From the NCBI GenBank assembly GCA_013698385.1, contig JACCVB010000209.1:1-6591 (forward strand): a stretch of DNA of 6,591 nucleotides, read 5' to 3'. Source of the DNA: Chloroflexota bacterium. Lineage in GTDB: Bacteria > Chloroflexota > Limnocylindria > Limnocylindrales > CSP1-4. The notes beneath the pieces were generated by a model, which did not search any database, was not told where the DNA came from, and was given only the letters and a program-made list of their open reading frames with translations. Both the position numbers and the translations under genes were made by a program. Below, one piece after another: positions 5,669 to 6,591 of the stretch; position 1 is the stretch's first letter, and each line of letters begins with the position of its first letter.

Positions 5669-6591
5669 CGCACGACCTCGGCCGCCGCGATGACCTCGGC
5701 AGCGACCCGGGCCCGGCCGGCATCGTCGCCCATGATCGTGTCCGTGACGACCGGCCGGATCCCAAGGGCCGCGATGGCTCCCGCTCCGTCCGCATCCACC
5801 GAGTCGATCAGGAGCGCATCGATGAGTCCGCGATAGCCCGTGGCGACGCCCAGCGCACTCGACTCGCGGCCGAGCGAGGTGAGCATCCGGTCCGCCGGCC
5901 CCTTCAACGCCTTTCCGCCGATGATCCCGCTGACGGCCACGACCGGCACGCCGCGGGCGCGCGCCGCCGCGAGGGCCTCGACCATCCCCGGCAGGGCGAG
6001 GATCGGCCCGACGGACACGATCGGGTTCGATGGCGCGATCACGATGATCTCCGCCCCGTCGAGCGCGGCCAGGACCTCGGGCGTCGGTCGGGCGGCGTCG
6101 ATCCCGCGAAAGCGGACTTCATGGACCTCGGGAACCTGGTGCCGGTGCACGAAATACTCCTGGAACTCGAGCCAGCCGTCATCGGTCCGCACCTCCGTCC
6201 GGACGGGCTCGTCCGCCATCGGCAGGATCCGCGAGCCGATCCCCATCGCTTCGGCCAGTGCCAACGCCACCTCGGTCGGGCGGGTGCCGGCCCGCAGCCG
6301 ATCCGTCCGCCACAGGTGCGTGGCGAGATCGCGATCTCCAAGCCGAAACCACGGCGGATCACCCAACTCCGCCAGTCGATCCATGACCGTCCATGACTCA
6401 TCGCGCAAGCCCCAGCCGCGGACCTCGTCGTCCAGGCCCGCGAGCGTGTAGGCGACGGTGTCGAGGTCCGGCCAGATACTCAGCCCGTGGAGCTCCAGGT
6501 CGTCGCCCGTGTTGACCACCACCGTGAGATCGACCGCCTCGAGCTGGGCCAGGCCGTCGGCCAGCTTGGCCCCGCCTACGCCGCCGGCGAG
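5665..6591 (-). CDS. cofD: 2-phospho-L-lactate transferase CofD/FbiA (5' end cut by window)
   Basis: CofD moves the phospholactyl (or enolpyruvyl-phosphate) group from the GDP-like diphosphate made by CofC onto Fo, giving F420-0 or dehydro-F420-0. 308 residues are visible and the frame is open to the window edge. The first visible residues, LAGGVGGAKLADGL, are the glycine-rich N-terminal loop of the family, so only about 3-8 residues are missing. A GTG at 6522 gives a shorter frame but would cut this loop off, so it is not the start. Other conserved blocks (numbered from the first visible residue) are VVVNTGDDLELHGL (24-37), the metal-binding region PDLDTV (41-46), LGDRDLATH (85-93), ILPMADEPV (122-130), APSNPIVSVGPIL (186-198) and SGIIGGKALKGPA (221-233). 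It is the first gene of the visible cofD-cofC-cofE run. Its promoter lies outside the window. Confidence 0.95.
   Translation of the reverse strand, partial: LAGGVGGAKLADGLAQLEAVDLTVVVNTGDDLELHGLSIWPDLDTVAYTLAGLDDEVRGWGLRDESWTVMDRLAELGDPPWFRLGDRDLATHLWRTDRLRAGTRPTEVALALAEAMGIGSRILPMADEPVRTEVRTDDGWLEFQEYFVHRHQVPEVHEVRFRGIDAARPTPEVLAALDGAEIIVIAPSNPIVSVGPILALPGMVEALAAARARGVPVVAVSGIIGGKALKGPADRMLTSLGRESSALGVATGYRGLIDALLIDSVDADGAGAIAALGIRPVVTDTIMGDDAGRARVAAEVIAAAEVVR
5676..5679 (-). promoter_or_regulatory. Weak ribosome binding site of cofC within the cofD end
   Basis: On the minus strand GAGG lies 7 bases before the cofC ATG at 5668, inside the last codons of cofD. With the ATGA stop/start overlap it fits reinitiation by ribosomes finishing cofD. 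Confidence 0.4.

Noticed and set aside
5129..5836. Plus-strand open frame of 235 codons across cofC and cofD
   Set aside because: It spans the junction of two well-supported minus-strand genes and its translation is Arg/Asp-rich without domain pattern. It is a shadow frame.
6520..6522. GTG at 6522 as the cofD start
   Set aside because: It would remove the glycine-rich loop LAGGVGGAKL, which is conserved in the family and is coded in frame up to the window edge.

Overview
The window is high-GC bacterial DNA (roughly two-thirds G+C by eye). Six genes lie head to tail on the minus strand, and nothing convincing is coded on the plus strand. In transcription order (right to left) they are: cofD (5' end cut by the window edge), cofC, cofE, an LLM-class flavin/F420-dependent oxidoreductase, trxB (thioredoxin reductase), and an exporter-type ABC transporter fused to its ATPase (3' end cut by the window edge). 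There is almost no non-coding space: the largest gap is 101 bases.

Region 4249-6591 is a coenzyme F420 biosynthesis operon. CofC activates a three-carbon phospho-acid with GTP. CofD transfers the activated unit to the deazaflavin Fo to give F420-0 (or its dehydro form). CofE adds the glutamate tail. cofD and cofC overlap by four bases (ATGA), and cofC and cofE by eleven, so translation is probably coupled. The next gene, 44 bases downstream, encodes a luciferase-like monooxygenase-fold enzyme of a type that commonly uses F420, so maker and user of the cofactor sit together. The Fo synthase gene (fbiC or cofG/cofH) is not in the window.

Region 1-3310 changes subject. trxB has a plausible promoter of its own with an imperfect palindrome across its spacer and -10 element. 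It encodes a canonical NADPH-type thioredoxin reductase with an unusual low-complexity N-terminal extension. A strong 11-bp hairpin separates it from the ABC exporter. The exporter has a glycine-rich N-terminus and an alanine-rich insert of about 55 residues inside its nucleotide-binding domain.

Taxon: F420 genes at high GC suggest Actinomycetota or Chloroflexota. CofE lacks the C-terminal FMN domain of actinobacterial FbiB, and cofC is inside the cofD-cofE cluster. Both lean towards Chloroflexota (for example Limnocylindria- or Thermomicrobia-like lineages), but this is inference. I see no mobile element, tRNA, rRNA, CRISPR array or clearly new system. The points most worth a second look are the ABC insert, the trxB operator-like palindrome and the trxB N-terminal extension.
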